Source: DASSUW01 sp963830725 (GTDB lineage Bacteria > Actinomycetota > Thermoleophilia > Solirubrobacterales > Solirubrobacteraceae). Taken from it: a DNA stretch of 64,000 nucleotides. Within the stretch, counting starts at the first letter, position 1. Each line of letters starts with the position of its first letter. Of this stretch, positions 47,356 to 55,922 are shown one piece after another. A model generated the notes under the pieces. That model made no database searches and had not been told where the DNA came from. It saw only the letters and a program-made list of their open reading frames with translations. A program made the translations under genes and the position numbers. The stretch is from positions 186,001 to 250,000 of the forward strand of contig CAWHNO010000002.1 of the NCBI GenBank assembly GCA_963830725.1, read 5' to 3'.

Positions 47356-47365
47356 GCCATACATT
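47337..47365 (+). promoter_or_regulatory. Promoter of the TetR-family gene
   Basis: TTGACG (47337-47342) and TACATT (47360-47365) are 17 bp apart, and TACATT ends 7 nt before the ATG at 47373, so the transcript is probably leaderless. Confidence 0.65.
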
Positions 47366-47372
47366 CACCGCG

Positions 47373-47975
47373 ATGTCACAGCCCGTGCAGACCCTCGAGA
47401 AGCCGCTCCGCGCCGACGCCCGCCGCAACCGCGAGCGGATTCTCGTGGCCGCTCGCGCGGTGTTCGCCGAGCAGGGCGTGGACGCGCAGATGGATGACGT
47501 GGCACGCCGCGCCGACGTCGGGGTCGGCACCGTCTATCGCCACTTCCCGACCAAGGAGGCGCTGCTCAACGCGCTCACCGACGAGCTGTTCGCGGTCGTC
47601 GCGGTGCACACCCGCACGCTGCTCACGGTCGAGGACCCATGGGAGGCCTTCACCCGCGCGATGTGGTTCGGAGCCGGGAAGACGGCGGGCGACCGCGCGT
47701 TCACCGAGATCATGGCCGCCCAACAGAAGTGGCCCGCCCGCACCTGTCCCGGCAAGGAGGACCTGCTCGTGACGGTCGGCGAGCTGATGGACCGCTGCAA
47801 GGCGGCCGGCAAGATGCGCCAGGACGCCATGGTCGAGGACATCGGCCTGCTGATGTGCGGCGTCGGCAGTGCGAGCCAGATGGAGCACCCGGTCCCGGAC
47901 GCCTGGCGCCGGCACCTGGCGATCGTGCTCGACGGGCTCCGTGCCGAAGCGGCGAGCGACACGCTCCACGGCTGA
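47373..47975 (+). CDS. TetR-family transcriptional regulator
   Basis: The 200-residue repressor has the TetR helix-turn-helix (RERILVAARAVFAEQG, MDDVARRADVGVGTVYRHFPTKEALL, residues about 18-62) and an all-helical ligand domain with AFTEIMAAQQ and a CPGKEDLL loop. It lies 138 bp from the divergent MFS exporter start and probably represses both genes until a ligand binds. The ATG at 47373 fits a leaderless promoter. Confidence 0.92.
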   Translation: MSQPVQTLEKPLRADARRNRERILVAARAVFAEQGVDAQMDDVARRADVGVGTVYRHFPTKEALLNALTDELFAVVAVHTRTLLTVEDPWEAFTRAMWFGAGKTAGDRAFTEIMAAQQKWPARTCPGKEDLLVTVGELMDRCKAAGKMRQDAMVEDIGLLMCGVGSASQMEHPVPDAWRRHLAIVLDGLRAEAASDTLHG

Positions 47976-47992
47976 ACTACCCTGCGCGCATC

Positions 47993-49815
47993 ATGAGCGC
48001 GCCCGAAGCCACCGAAGATCCAGAGCTCCAGGCCGTCGCCTGGGACCTCGACCCCGCTGCTCGACGGCCAGGCGGACGACCCCGACGCCGCCGTCACCGA
48101 GATGCTCGCCGAGGTCCAGCGGCGCGCCGACGCCTTCGCCGAGACCCACTCCGGCAAGGTCGCGGAGCTCGACGGGGCCGGGCTCGTGGCCGCCCTGCAC
48201 GAGCTCGAGACGATCCAGGAGCTGCTCGGCCGGGCCGGCTCGTACGCGATCCTCAACTTCTCCGGCGATACCGCCGATCCCGCCCGCGGCGCGCTGCTGC
48301 AGAAGCTGCAGGAGGGCTCGACGGCGATCGAGACCAGGCTGCTGTTCTTCGAGCTCGAGTGGGCCGCGCTCGAGGACGAGCGTGCCGAGGAGCTGCTCGC
48401 CACCGACGGGCTCGACTTCGCGCGCCACCACCTGCGCACCGCCCGCCGCTACCGGCCGCATCTGCTCTCGGAGCCCGAGGAGAAGATCCTCGCCGAGAAG
48501 GCGCTCACCGGCCGCACGGCCTGGACGCGGCTGTTCGAGGAGCAGGCGTCCGCGATCACCGTCCAGCTCGAGGAGGGCGCCGAGCCGGTGTCGCTCGAGA
48601 TCGCGCTCTCGCGCCTGTTCGCACCCGACCGCGACATCCGCCGCCACGCCGCCGAGCACGTGACCGAGGCTCTCCAGCCCGGCCTGCGCACGCGCGCCTA
48701 CGTGCTCAACACGCTGCTCGCCGACAAGATGGTCGAGGACCGGCTGCGCCACTACGAGCACTGGCTGGCCAGCCGCAACCTCGCCAACGAGGCCTCCGAC
48801 GAGTCGGTCGAGGCGCTGATCACCGCCGTCCGCGACCGCTACGAGCTCCCGCGCCGCTGGTACCGGCTCAAGGCACGCCTGCTCGGGCTCGACAGCCTGG
48901 CCGACTACGACCGCATGGCCGCGGTCACCGACGAGCAGGAGCACGTCGAGTGGACCAGCGCGAAGGAGACCGTCCTCAGCACGTACGGCGCGTTCTCGGA
49001 CGAGCTCGGCGCGCTCGTGCAGCGCTTCTTCGACGAGTCGTGGATCGACGCGCCGGTGCGACCCAACAAGCGCGGCGGCGCCTTCTGCGCCTACACCGTG
49101 CCCTCCTCGCACCCGTACGTGCTGCTCAACTACACCTACACGCGGCGCGACGTGCTCACGCTCGCGCACGAGCTCGGGCACGGCGTGCACGCGGCGCTGG
49201 GCGCGCGTCAGGGCATCTTCCACATGGCGACCCCGCTCACGATGGCCGAGACCGCGAGCGTGTTCGGCGAGACGCTGGTCTTCGGGCGCCTGCTCGACCA
49301 GGCGGGCACGGCCGAGTCGCGCCTGGCGCTGCTGGCCGAGAGCATCGAGGGCTCGATCGCCACCGTCTTCCGCCAGGTGGCGATGAACCGCTTCGAACAC
49401 ATCGTGCACACCGAGCGCCGCGAGCGCGGCGAGCTGGCGGTGGAGCGAATCGGCGAGCTGTGGGCGGAGTCGCAGACCGAGCTGCTCGGCGACGCGGTCG
49501 AGGTCACCGAGGGCTACCGCTCGTGGTGGTCATACGTCCCGCACTTCATCAGCACGCCGGGCTACGTCTACGCCTACGCCTACGGCCAGCTGCTGGCGCT
49601 GGCGGTCTACGGCCGCTACGAGGAGCAGGGCGAGAGCTTCGTGCCCGCCTACCTGGACCTGCTCAGCGCCGGCGGCTCGCGCAGCCCCGAGGAGCTGGGG
49701 AGCATCGTCGGCGTCGACCTCGCGGATCCCGGCTTCTGGGACCGCGGGCTCGACATCGTGGAGCGCCAGCTCGACGCCGCCGAGGCCGCGGCACGCGAGG
49801 CGCGGCCGGATCTAG
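47993..49815 (+). CDS. M3 family oligoendopeptidase F-like metallopeptidase (two frame breaks)
   Basis: The corrected 606-residue protein is an oligoendopeptidase F-type zinc peptidase. It has the HExxH site in TLAHELGHGVHA near residue 388, the third zinc ligand region MAETASVFGETLVF, and the HFISTPGYVYAYAYGQLLAL block. It should degrade short peptides in the cytoplasm. Extra bases near 48055 and near 49800 break the ends; in corrected frame it stops at TAG 49813-49815, sharing a CTAG with the stop of the convergent lipoprotein gene. Confidence 0.9.
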
Positions 49816-50732
49816 TGTCGCGATCCCCCCGCACTACCGCCCTTGATCTGGTCGGTGAAGGTCTCGCCGCCGTCGTCGGAGACCTTCAGCGTGCCGTCGA
49901 TCAGCGCCACGTAGAGCGTCACGTCGTCGCCGACGGTCATGGCCTGCGGCTCGCCGCCGGTCGACCCGCGGTCCTCCCAGCTCTCGCCGCCGTCGGTGCT
50001 GACCTTGACCGGCCCGCCCGGGTCGATGCGATACAGCGTGCCGTCGTCCGCCCAGGCGAAGCGCGCGTTGGGCGTCGGGTCGCGCTGCCGCCACGTCTCC
50101 CCGCCGTCGGTCGAGGCGTAGATGCCGCGCTCCGAGCTGCCGATCCACAGTTGCGGGTCCTGAGGGTTGACCGCGAGCGCGACGAGCGGCAACGGGGCGG
50201 CGCGCGTCTCCCACGTCTTGCCCTCGTCACCCGACACCAACACCTGCGACTGCTGGAACAGGGCGCCCACGAGCTGGTCGCCGGCCGGCTCGATCACGTG
50301 GAAGTCGGCGGAGCCGAGCTCCGACACCGAGGTCCACGTCTTCCCGGCGTCCTCGGACCGCATCAGCCCGAGCGCCGGCGGCAGCGCCTCGCCCGCCGAC
50401 GGATGACCGGAGCCGAGCAGCGTGTCGGGCCCGATGAATTCCACGACGAGCGACTCCGAGACCCGGCCCGACCCGTCGGGGGTCTCGAGCGTGCCGACCA
50501 GCTTCTCCGGCTTCGATGCTCCCTCTGGGACGCGGAAGAGCCCGGTGTTGGTGGCCATGAAGAGCGTCGAGTCGGCCGGGTTGATCGAAAGCGAGCCGAC
50601 GATCGGCGGATCGCCGTCGGGATCGATCCATGGCACGGCGAGGCCGGCCGCGGTGTCGCCGGTGCTCGCGCCGTCGTCCCCGCACCCCGCGATCAGGGCG
50701 GCGACCACCGCCAGCGCGAACCACCGCCTCAC
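49812..50732 (-). CDS. Lipoprotein with BNR/VPS10-like repeats
   Basis: The 306-residue product begins RRWFALAVVAALIAGCGDDG, a lipoprotein signal with an AGC lipobox. It then contains several sialidase-type Asp-box repeats (SEDAGKTW, SGDEGKTWE, STDGGETW, STDGGESWED, SDDGGETFT) that indicate a six-bladed propeller on the outer membrane face. Such F510-like proteins are of unknown role, possibly binding. The GTG at 50732 overlaps the stop of the M20 peptidase gene (GTGA), so they are co-translated. Confidence 0.85.
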   Translation of the reverse strand: MRRWFALAVVAALIAGCGDDGASTGDTAAGLAVPWIDPDGDPPIVGSLSINPADSTLFMATNTGLFRVPEGASKPEKLVGTLETPDGSGRVSESLVVEFIGPDTLLGSGHPSAGEALPPALGLMRSEDAGKTWTSVSELGSADFHVIEPAGDQLVGALFQQSQVLVSGDEGKTWETRAAPLPLVALAVNPQDPQLWIGSSERGIYASTDGGETWRQRDPTPNARFAWADDGTLYRIDPGGPVKVSTDGGESWEDRGSTGGEPQAMTVGDDVTLYVALIDGTLKVSDDGGETFTDQIKGGSAGGSRH

Positions 50733-51958
50733 GACTCCCCCTCCCTCACGGCCGCCGATGTTAGTCGGACGAGCACGCGCGCCAGCGTGATCAGCTCGCC
50801 GGCGTCGACCCACTCGTCGACCGCGTGCGCGCGCTCGATGCCGCTCGGGCCGGCCATCACGCACGCGATGCCGCGCGCCGCGAAGAGGCGCATGTCGGCG
50901 CCCCACGGCACGCCGACTCGGCGCGCAGGACGGCCGTGCTCGGCCTCGATCGCTCCGGCGACGGCGTCCACCCACGGGTGGTCCGGGTCCGTCTCGGCGG
51001 GCAGGAAGGCGCCGCCGGTCCAGTGCAGCTCGGCGGGCGCCTCGCCGTCGTCGAGCGCCGCCGCCACGGCGCTCTCGAGCGCGGCGCGGGCGGCGCCCGG
51101 GTCGGCGCCCAGCGGGACGCCGAGGCGGCCCTCGAACTCCAGCCGGTCGGGCACCTGGCTCGACCACTCGCCGCCGCTCACGCGGCCGACCAGCAGCGGG
51201 TAGGGCAGCTCGAGCCTGCGCATCAGCGGATGCGCGACGTGGGCGTTGACGCGGCGCTCGAGCTCGCTCAGCGCGGCGTGCACGCGCACGTAGCGGTCGA
51301 TCGCGGAGCAGCCCTCGAGCCGGTGGGCTGCGTGCGCCGAGCGGCCCGGGACGACGCACCGGAAGGTGAGGGCGCCGGCCTGGGCGCAGACGACGTCGAA
51401 CGCCGTCGGCTCGGGGATCAGCGCCGCGTCGAACGCCGCATCGCGCTCGAGCGCGGCGAAGGTGCCGAGGCCCCCGTCCTCCTCGGAGGCGACGCACTGG
51501 AGCACCACGGTCGGCGCACGCTCGGCGCCGGCGGCGTGCACCGCGGCCAGCGCGTGCAGGGCGGCGACCACGGCCCCTTTCATGTCGACCGCGCCGCGCC
51601 CGTACAGCCGGCCGTCTTCCAGCGTTCCCGACCACGGGCCGTGCCGCCACGGCGCGGTCCCCGGCCCTACGACGTCGACGTGCCCGTTCAGGCACACGCG
51701 CCCGGGCGCCCCGCCCGCGAGCGTCACGTCCAGGCCCCAGAGCTCGTCGCGCGGCGCCTCCTCGCCCGGATGGCCGGGGTGAGCGCGAAGCCGCGCGAGG
51801 TCGTGCTCGTGCAGGTCGGTGTGAAGCCCGAGGGAGGCGGCGAGGTCGGCGAGCGCCTCGAGCGCGGGCCGCTCCTGCCCCGTCACGCTCGGGACGCGGA
51901 GCATCGATGCCGCGTCGCGCAGCAGCATGTCCGGATCCAGTGCGGAGAGCGCGTCCAC
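50729..51958 (-). CDS. M20 family metallopeptidase (ArgE/DapE/CPG2 type)
   Basis: The 409-residue enzyme has the M20 metal ligands in order: NGHVDVVGPG, GRGAVDMKGA, ASEEDGGLG, IPEPT, and the final histidine in ERAHAVDEWV, with a dimerisation domain at about residues 195-310. It probably deacylates N-acyl amino acids or cleaves a C-terminal residue; the substrate is not deducible. GTG 51958 is the start, with TAGCCT 5 nt upstream on the minus strand. It diverges from the XRE-cupin regulator. Confidence 0.9.
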   Translation of the reverse strand: MDALSALDPDMLLRDAASMLRVPSVTGQERPALEALADLAASLGLHTDLHEHDLARLRAHPGHPGEEAPRDELWGLDVTLAGGAPGRVCLNGHVDVVGPGTAPWRHGPWSGTLEDGRLYGRGAVDMKGAVVAALHALAAVHAAGAERAPTVVLQCVASEEDGGLGTFAALERDAAFDAALIPEPTAFDVVCAQAGALTFRCVVPGRSAHAAHRLEGCSAIDRYVRVHAALSELERRVNAHVAHPLMRRLELPYPLLVGRVSGGEWSSQVPDRLEFEGRLGVPLGADPGAARAALESAVAAALDDGEAPAELHWTGGAFLPAETDPDHPWVDAVAGAIEAEHGRPARRVGVPWGADMRLFAARGIACVMAGPSGIERAHAVDEWVDAGELITLARVLVRLTSAAVREGES

Positions 51959-52063
51959 GCGCGCGAGGCTAGCGGGCCGTTGCGCCTACAACTGTCCGTT
52001 CGGGGAGTAGCAGACCGCTTTCGGGTCTCCTAGGCTGCGCACACGTAATCCGGCCATGGGCCG

Positions 52064-52103
52064 AGGTGGGACCCGCCCCGCCCGCCAGGGGCGGGTCCCA
52101 CCT
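52064..52103. repeat. Long intergenic hairpin
   Basis: AGGTGGGACCCGCCCC and its exact complement form 16-bp arms around an 8-nt loop in the gap between the M20 peptidase and the XRE regulator. It may be a terminator-like or regulatory structure; no T-run follows. Confidence 0.55.
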
Positions 52104-52127
52104 GGGCTCGTGGTCGGACCGGTCCCC

Positions 52128-52142
52128 GGCGCACGATGCGCC
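52128..52142. promoter_or_regulatory. 15-bp dyad GGCGCACGATGCGCC, site 1
   Basis: A perfect palindrome (6-bp arms around CGA) upstream of the XRE regulator; an identical copy lies 39 bp further on. The pair is a candidate autoregulatory operator. Confidence 0.5.
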
Positions 52143-52166
52143 GGCGACCGGCGCGGGACCACCGGC

Positions 52167-52181
52167 GGCGCACGATGCGCC
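52167..52181. promoter_or_regulatory. 15-bp dyad GGCGCACGATGCGCC, site 2
   Basis: This exact copy of site 1 ends 10 nt before the ATG at 52192, where a bound repressor would block initiation. Confidence 0.5.
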
Positions 52182-52191
52182 GTGGGGCGCT

Positions 52192-52731
52192 ATGGACGGT
52201 GAGCGGATGAGCATCAACGAGGCGGCCTCATGCCTCGGGACCCGGGTGCGTGAGCTGCGCCATGAGCGCGGTCTCACCCTGAAGGCGCTCGGTCGGCGTG
52301 CAGGGCTCTCCCACCCGTTCCTGAGCCAGCTCGAGCGCGGACTCGCGCGGCCGAGCGTGGGCTCGGTGGAGCGCATCGCCGATGCACTCGACGTGCCGGT
52401 CGGCGCGCTGTGGACGGCGCCGCGGCCGCAGGCCGCGCTGCTCGTCCGCGCGGGCAAGGACACGCCCGGCGTGCGGGACCTGTGGGCCGACGGCACCGGC
52501 CTGCGCGTGCGTGAGCTCAACGGCGGCGACCGCGCATGGCCCCAGGAGGCCGAGATCGCCGCCGGCGTGGTGCTGCTCTACGTCGTGCGCGGCGCGATCG
52601 ACATCGACCTCGACGGCACCGTGCACAGCCTCGAGGCCGGCGACGCGCTGAGGTTCGACGGCGCCGTCCCGCACCGGCTCCGCCGCCGCGGCCCGGTCAC
52701 CACGCGCACGCTCTACGTCGCCGCCGTCTGA
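52192..52731 (+). CDS. XRE-family regulator with C-terminal cupin domain
   Basis: The 179-residue protein combines an XRE helix-turn-helix (RVRELRHERGLTLKALGRRAGLSHPFLSQLERGLARPS, family positions about 19-57) with a cupin barrel (about 110-178: VVLLYVVRGAIDIDLDG, GDALRFDGAVPHRLR). Such regulators sense small molecules and usually control neighbouring transport or catabolic genes; the divergent M20/lipoprotein pair is the obvious target. An ATG at 52207 with a GGTGAG upstream is an alternative start. Its last 19 nt overlap the convergent methyltransferase gene. Confidence 0.88.
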   Translation: MDGERMSINEAASCLGTRVRELRHERGLTLKALGRRAGLSHPFLSQLERGLARPSVGSVERIADALDVPVGALWTAPRPQAALLVRAGKDTPGVRDLWADGTGLRVRELNGGDRAWPQEAEIAAGVVLLYVVRGAIDIDLDGTVHSLEAGDALRFDGAVPHRLRRRGPVTTRTLYVAAV

Positions 52732-53327
52732 CGCAGGCGGTGCACCGCGCCGTTGGCCAGCTCCGGCACCGTGCGCGAGCTGATCGTCCAGGTGCGCCGC
52801 GCCCTCTCGAGGAAGCGGGCCGCCGGCGGACGGCCGGGGTCGGCCAGCCAGACCTCGGCGCCGAGCCGCGGCAGCAGCTCGAGCAGCACGTCGCCGTTGC
52901 GCGCCTCGTAGAGCACGTCGGAGGCCAGCACGAGGTCCCACGGAGCGCGGGTCAGCAGCGGCTCCGGGGCGGTCCACGAGCACAGCAGCGTCTCGAGCGC
53001 CGCGTCGTTGCGCTCGGCGTTGGCGGCGGTCATGGCCACGGCCTCCGGTGACCAGTCGGTGGCCAGCACGCGGCCGCCCGCGAGCGCGGCGGCGATGCTG
53101 GGCAGCCCGAGGCCGCAGCCGAGCTCCAGCGTGCGTGCGCCGCGCAGCGCCCGGCCGCCGATGGTGCGCGCGAGCGCGAGCGAGCTCGGCCACAGCTCGG
53201 CCCAGTAGGGCAGGTACTCCTCGTGCTCGAAGGCCTCCTCGTCGAGCAGCGCCTCGGCGTCGCGCGGGCGCAGCAGACACAGGTCACGGCCGTTGAGCGG
53301 AACCACCTCCTCGACGAGATCGCGCAC
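52713..53327 (-). CDS. Class I SAM-dependent methyltransferase (lysine methyltransferase-like)
   Basis: The 204-residue protein has the methyltransferase motif I TLELGCGLGLPSIAAALAG near residue 72, an acidic motif II (VLATDWSPEAVAM) and SDVLYEARN, as in the METTL/Nnt1-like protein methyltransferases. The PYWAELWPSSLALA segment is typical of that group. The target is unknown. The GTG at 53327 is only 8 bp from the TTG assigned to the divergent LacI-type gene, so one of the two starts may be wrong. Confidence 0.85.
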   Translation of the reverse strand: MRDLVEEVVPLNGRDLCLLRPRDAEALLDEEAFEHEEYLPYWAELWPSSLALARTIGGRALRGARTLELGCGLGLPSIAAALAGGRVLATDWSPEAVAMTAANAERNDAALETLLCSWTAPEPLLTRAPWDLVLASDVLYEARNGDVLLELLPRLGAEVWLADPGRPPAARFLERARRTWTISSRTVPELANGAVHRLRQTAAT

Positions 53328-53335
53328 GGACGTGG

Positions 53336-54346
53336 TTGTATCCGTTCATCGCTCGAACGGAGTCACGAGTCACGAGCGTCGACGTGGCGCGCCGGGCCGG
53401 CGTGTCGCAGTCGACGGTGTCGCTGGTGCTGTCCGGCAAGTCGGCGGGCCGCATCTCGGCGCGCACCGAAGCCGCGGTGCGTCAGGCGGCCGACGAGCTG
53501 GGCTACCGGCCCAACGTCGCCGCGCGGGCGCTGCGCACGGGCACGGCGCGAACGGTCGGCCTCGTGGTGACCGACGTGACCCATCCGTTCTTCGGGCCGG
53601 TCCTGCGTGGCGCCCAGGTCGCCGCCTGGCGCGCCGGGTACGCCGTCGCGCTGGTCGACGTCGCCAACGACCCCGACCGCGAGCTGGCTTCCTTCGAGGC
53701 ACTGCGCGCCGGACCGGTCGACGGCTTCCTGTTCTTCACCGTCGACCCGCCGGCGTCGTCGGGCGAGTACGTCGTGACGCTGGAGGTCTCGCCGCCCGGG
53801 ATGTCGTTCGTCCGCTTCGACACCGAGCGCGGGACCGAGCTCGCGGTCCGCCACCTGCTCGAGCTCGGCCACACGCGGATCGGGCACCTCGGCTCCGAGC
53901 TCGACGCGGAGACCTTCCGCTTCCGCCGCGACACGCTGCTGCGCGTGCTCGGGGAGGCGGGGCTCGAGCCTGGGCCGTTCGCGCGGGCGCCGTTCCGCTT
54001 CGACGAGGCCGTGGGCCCGGCGCTCGAGCTGCTCGACGCGGTCGAACGCCCGACCGCGATCTACTGCGACGACGACCTCCTCGCCGGCGGCGTCTACCTG
54101 GCGGCGCGCGAGCGCGGGCTGCGGATCCCGGCGGACGTCTCGGTGGTCGGCTTCGACGACCTCCCCTTCGCCCGCGTCTTCGAGCCTCCCCTGACGACGA
54201 TCAGGATCGACCCGGAGGCGCTGGGCGGTGAGGCGTTCGAGCTGCTGGCGGCGCTGATGGCGGGCGAGGCGGCCCCGCCGGGGCGGATCCTGCCCGTCGA
54301 GCTGGTGCGGCGGGGTTCGACGGGCCCGCCGTCGACTGGCCTGTGA
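53336..54346 (+). CDS. LacI-family transcriptional regulator
   Basis: The 336-residue repressor has the LacI headpiece (VTSVDVARRAGVSQSTVSLVLSG at about residues 12-34), the hinge region (RPNVAARALRTG) and a periplasmic-binding-protein-like sensor ending in GFDDLPFARVFEPPLTTIRID. It should bind a sugar-like ligand. The only in-frame start before the headpiece is the TTG at 53336; the conserved valine is coded by GTC. The inverted repeat at the promoter of the next gene is a plausible operator for it. Confidence 0.9.
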   Translation: MYPFIARTESRVTSVDVARRAGVSQSTVSLVLSGKSAGRISARTEAAVRQAADELGYRPNVAARALRTGTARTVGLVVTDVTHPFFGPVLRGAQVAAWRAGYAVALVDVANDPDRELASFEALRAGPVDGFLFFTVDPPASSGEYVVTLEVSPPGMSFVRFDTERGTELAVRHLLELGHTRIGHLGSELDAETFRFRRDTLLRVLGEAGLEPGPFARAPFRFDEAVGPALELLDAVERPTAIYCDDDLLAGGVYLAARERGLRIPADVSVVGFDDLPFARVFEPPLTTIRIDPEALGGEAFELLAALMAGEAAPPGRILPVELVRRGSTGPPSTGL

Positions 54347-54363
54347 CTTTTCGCACAGTTCGC

Positions 54364-54391
54364 TTGACAATCCCGTCATACGTATTACGCT
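54364..54391 (+). promoter_or_regulatory. Promoter of the small secreted protein gene
   Basis: TTGACA (54364-54369) and TACGCT (54386-54391) are 16 bp apart, and TACGCT ends 7 nt before the ATG at 54399. This is the clearest complete promoter in the window. Confidence 0.7.
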
Positions 54392-54403
54392 CATTCGTAT
54401 GAC
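54375..54403. promoter_or_regulatory. Operator-like inverted repeat over the -10 and start codon
   Basis: GTCATACG and CGTATGAC are perfect 8-bp arms separated by 13 bp. The repeat spans the -10 and the ATG of the next gene, directly downstream of the LacI-type gene, and would be an effective repression site. Confidence 0.55.
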
Positions 54404-54770
54404 CCAACGTCTCCTCCTCTTCGTCGCGCTCCTGGCGCTCATCGTCTTCGGTGGGCTCCGGACGGCTTCGGCGGCACCGGAGCGGCGGGTCGCCGTGGTG
54501 GTTGACGCCGCTGCCGCGTCGGACCCCGCCGTGCTCGCGGAGGCCGAGGCCGCCGTGAAGGCGGCCGGCTCCGAGGCCCAGCTGCGCGTGCCCCGCACCG
54601 CGACCGAGCAGCTCTCGGTGACCCACTACTTCGCCGTCCGTGGCTACCGCCTCGTGGTCGGCGTCGGCCTCGATCGCGACGTCGCCGTCGCGCCCGTGGC
54701 AGCCAGGTTCCCGCGCACCCGGTTCGTGGCCGCCGAGCCCGGCCAGGCGGCGCGCGCGCTGGCGGACTGA
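54399..54770 (+). CDS. Small secreted protein resembling part of a BMP-family binding protein
   Basis: The 123-residue product has a signal peptide (MTQRLLLFVALLALIVFGGL, then TASA) and a short alpha/beta region. The segment RGYRLVVGVGLDRDVAVAPVAARFPRTRFV resembles the GYDLVIGVG...FPDTKF block of Bmp-type periplasmic binding proteins. Full Bmp proteins have over 300 residues, so this is either a minimal ligand-binding domain or a shortened relic. The leaderless promoter and overlapping dyad make control by the upstream LacI-type regulator likely. Confidence 0.6.
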   Translation: MTQRLLLFVALLALIVFGGLRTASAAPERRVAVVVDAAAASDPAVLAEAEAAVKAAGSEAQLRVPRTATEQLSVTHYFAVRGYRLVVGVGLDRDVAVAPVAARFPRTRFVAAEPGQAARALAD

Positions 54771-54833
54771 GCGGACCCGACCCGGATCCGCTCCGCACGC
54801 TTGAGGTTGCGTTGAGCACGGCAGCCGATCCTG

Positions 54834-55567
54834 ATGGACCCGGACGCCGTCCCTCGCCGTACCTGCTTCGTGCGCCTCGCCCTCCTGCTGCTCTTCCTGC
54901 TCGCACTCGCGGTGCCCGCCGTGCTGCTGGCGGCAACCGGCGAGGATGAGGAGGCTCCCCCGCCGCAGCCGCCGCCCGTGGCGACGACCACCCCCGCCCC
55001 GCCGCCTCCGGCGGCGACGCCCACGCCCTCACCGGAACCGGCGCCGCCCGCCCGGCCGTCACGCGCCGCCGGCCTACCGTGGCACGGCCGCCTGATCCGC
55101 GGGCAGCAGCTGCCGCTCGGCGGGGACGGGTTCGCGACCTGGGATCCGATCCGCAAGCAGGTCGGCAACCGCGGCTGGCGGCGCTGGGGGACCGACCGCC
55201 TGGTGCGCACCGTACGCGGCGTGCTGGCCGCGTACGCGCGCAGGCACCCGGAGGCGCCGCCCGTGCTGGTCGGCGACCTCTCGCGCCCGCGCGGCGGCGA
55301 CTTCGGGCCGCGCTTCGGCGGCATCGGGCACGCCTCGCACCAGAACGGGCTCGATGCCGACATCTACTACCCGCGGCACGACGGCCGGCTGCGCCGCGCG
55401 TACAAGCCGTCACAGGTCGATCGCGCGGCGGCGCAGGAGCTGGTCGACGCGTTCGTGCGCGAGGGCGCGGAGTACGTGTTCGTCGGGCCGTCGCTCGGCC
55501 TCCGCGGGCCGCGCAAGGTCGTCCAGGCGCTCACGAACCACGACGACCACCTCCACGTCCATGGTAA
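54834..55567 (+). CDS. Penicillin-insensitive murein endopeptidase-like protein (M74/MepA), frame break at the 3' end
   Basis: The product of about 244 residues has an N-terminal membrane segment (LALLLLFLLALAVPAVLLAA), a proline-rich linker and a LAS-type peptidase domain with the zinc motifs SHQNGLDADIYYPR and NHDDHLHV. It should cut peptide cross-links in peptidoglycan outside the membrane. The natural stop at TAA 55565-55567 is reached only if one base is added near 55558. Without it the frame stays open, by chance, through the antisense zinc-ribbon gene into the SDR gene. Confidence 0.8.
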
Positions 55568-55577
55568 GGCTCAGGGA

Positions 55578-55892
55578 TTACGGGGTAGGCTCGGGCAGCC
55601 GCCGGTCGAGCTCTTCTCGCACGTCGCGCTGGATGCCGTCGAAGTTGCGCTCGAGCTCGCGCTCGACCCGCTGGACCTCGCGCTCGAGCTGCTCGTCGAC
55701 CTCGCGCCCGGCGACCACGAACATCGCGTACATCCCGCCGAGCACGACCAGCGCGAAGACCGTCAGCAGGACCGCCATCGGGAGCACGATCGAGCGCCTG
55801 AACCCTCGGCCGCAGTATGGGCAGCGCCTCCCGCTGTCGTACGAGATGCGGGCGCAGTGCGGGCAGACGCGCTGGACGGGCGGCTGATCCAC
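55578..55892 (-). CDS. Small zinc-ribbon membrane protein with C-terminal charged helix
   Basis: The 104-residue protein has a zinc ribbon (CPHCARISYDSGRRCPYCG, residues 10-28), one membrane helix (about 34-57) and a charged amphipathic helix with a heptad-like pattern (EVDEQLEREVQRVERELERN). It is probably an inner-membrane protein that oligomerises through the coiled coil; its role is unknown. GTG 55892 has TACGCT 7 nt upstream, and the gene diverges from the SDR at 55923 with only 30 bp between starts. Confidence 0.75.
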   Translation of the reverse strand: MDQPPVQRVCPHCARISYDSGRRCPYCGRGFRRSIVLPMAVLLTVFALVVLGGMYAMFVVAGREVDEQLEREVQRVERELERNFDGIQRDVREELDRRLPEPTP

Positions 55893-55899
55893 GCGCGAG

Positions 55900-55905
55900 A
55901 GCGTA
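55900..55905 (-). promoter_or_regulatory. Predicted -10 element (TACGCT), minus strand
   Basis: TACGCT ends 7 nt before GTG 55892. It lies only 4 bp from the oppositely directed -10 of the SDR gene. Confidence 0.55.
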
Positions 55906-55909
55906 TGCG

Positions 55910-55915
55910 TATCGT
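55910..55915 (+). promoter_or_regulatory. Predicted -10 element (TATCGT), plus strand
   Basis: TATCGT ends 7 nt before ATG 55923, selecting this start over the ATG at 55905. Confidence 0.55.
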
Positions 55916-55922
55916 CGGGTGG

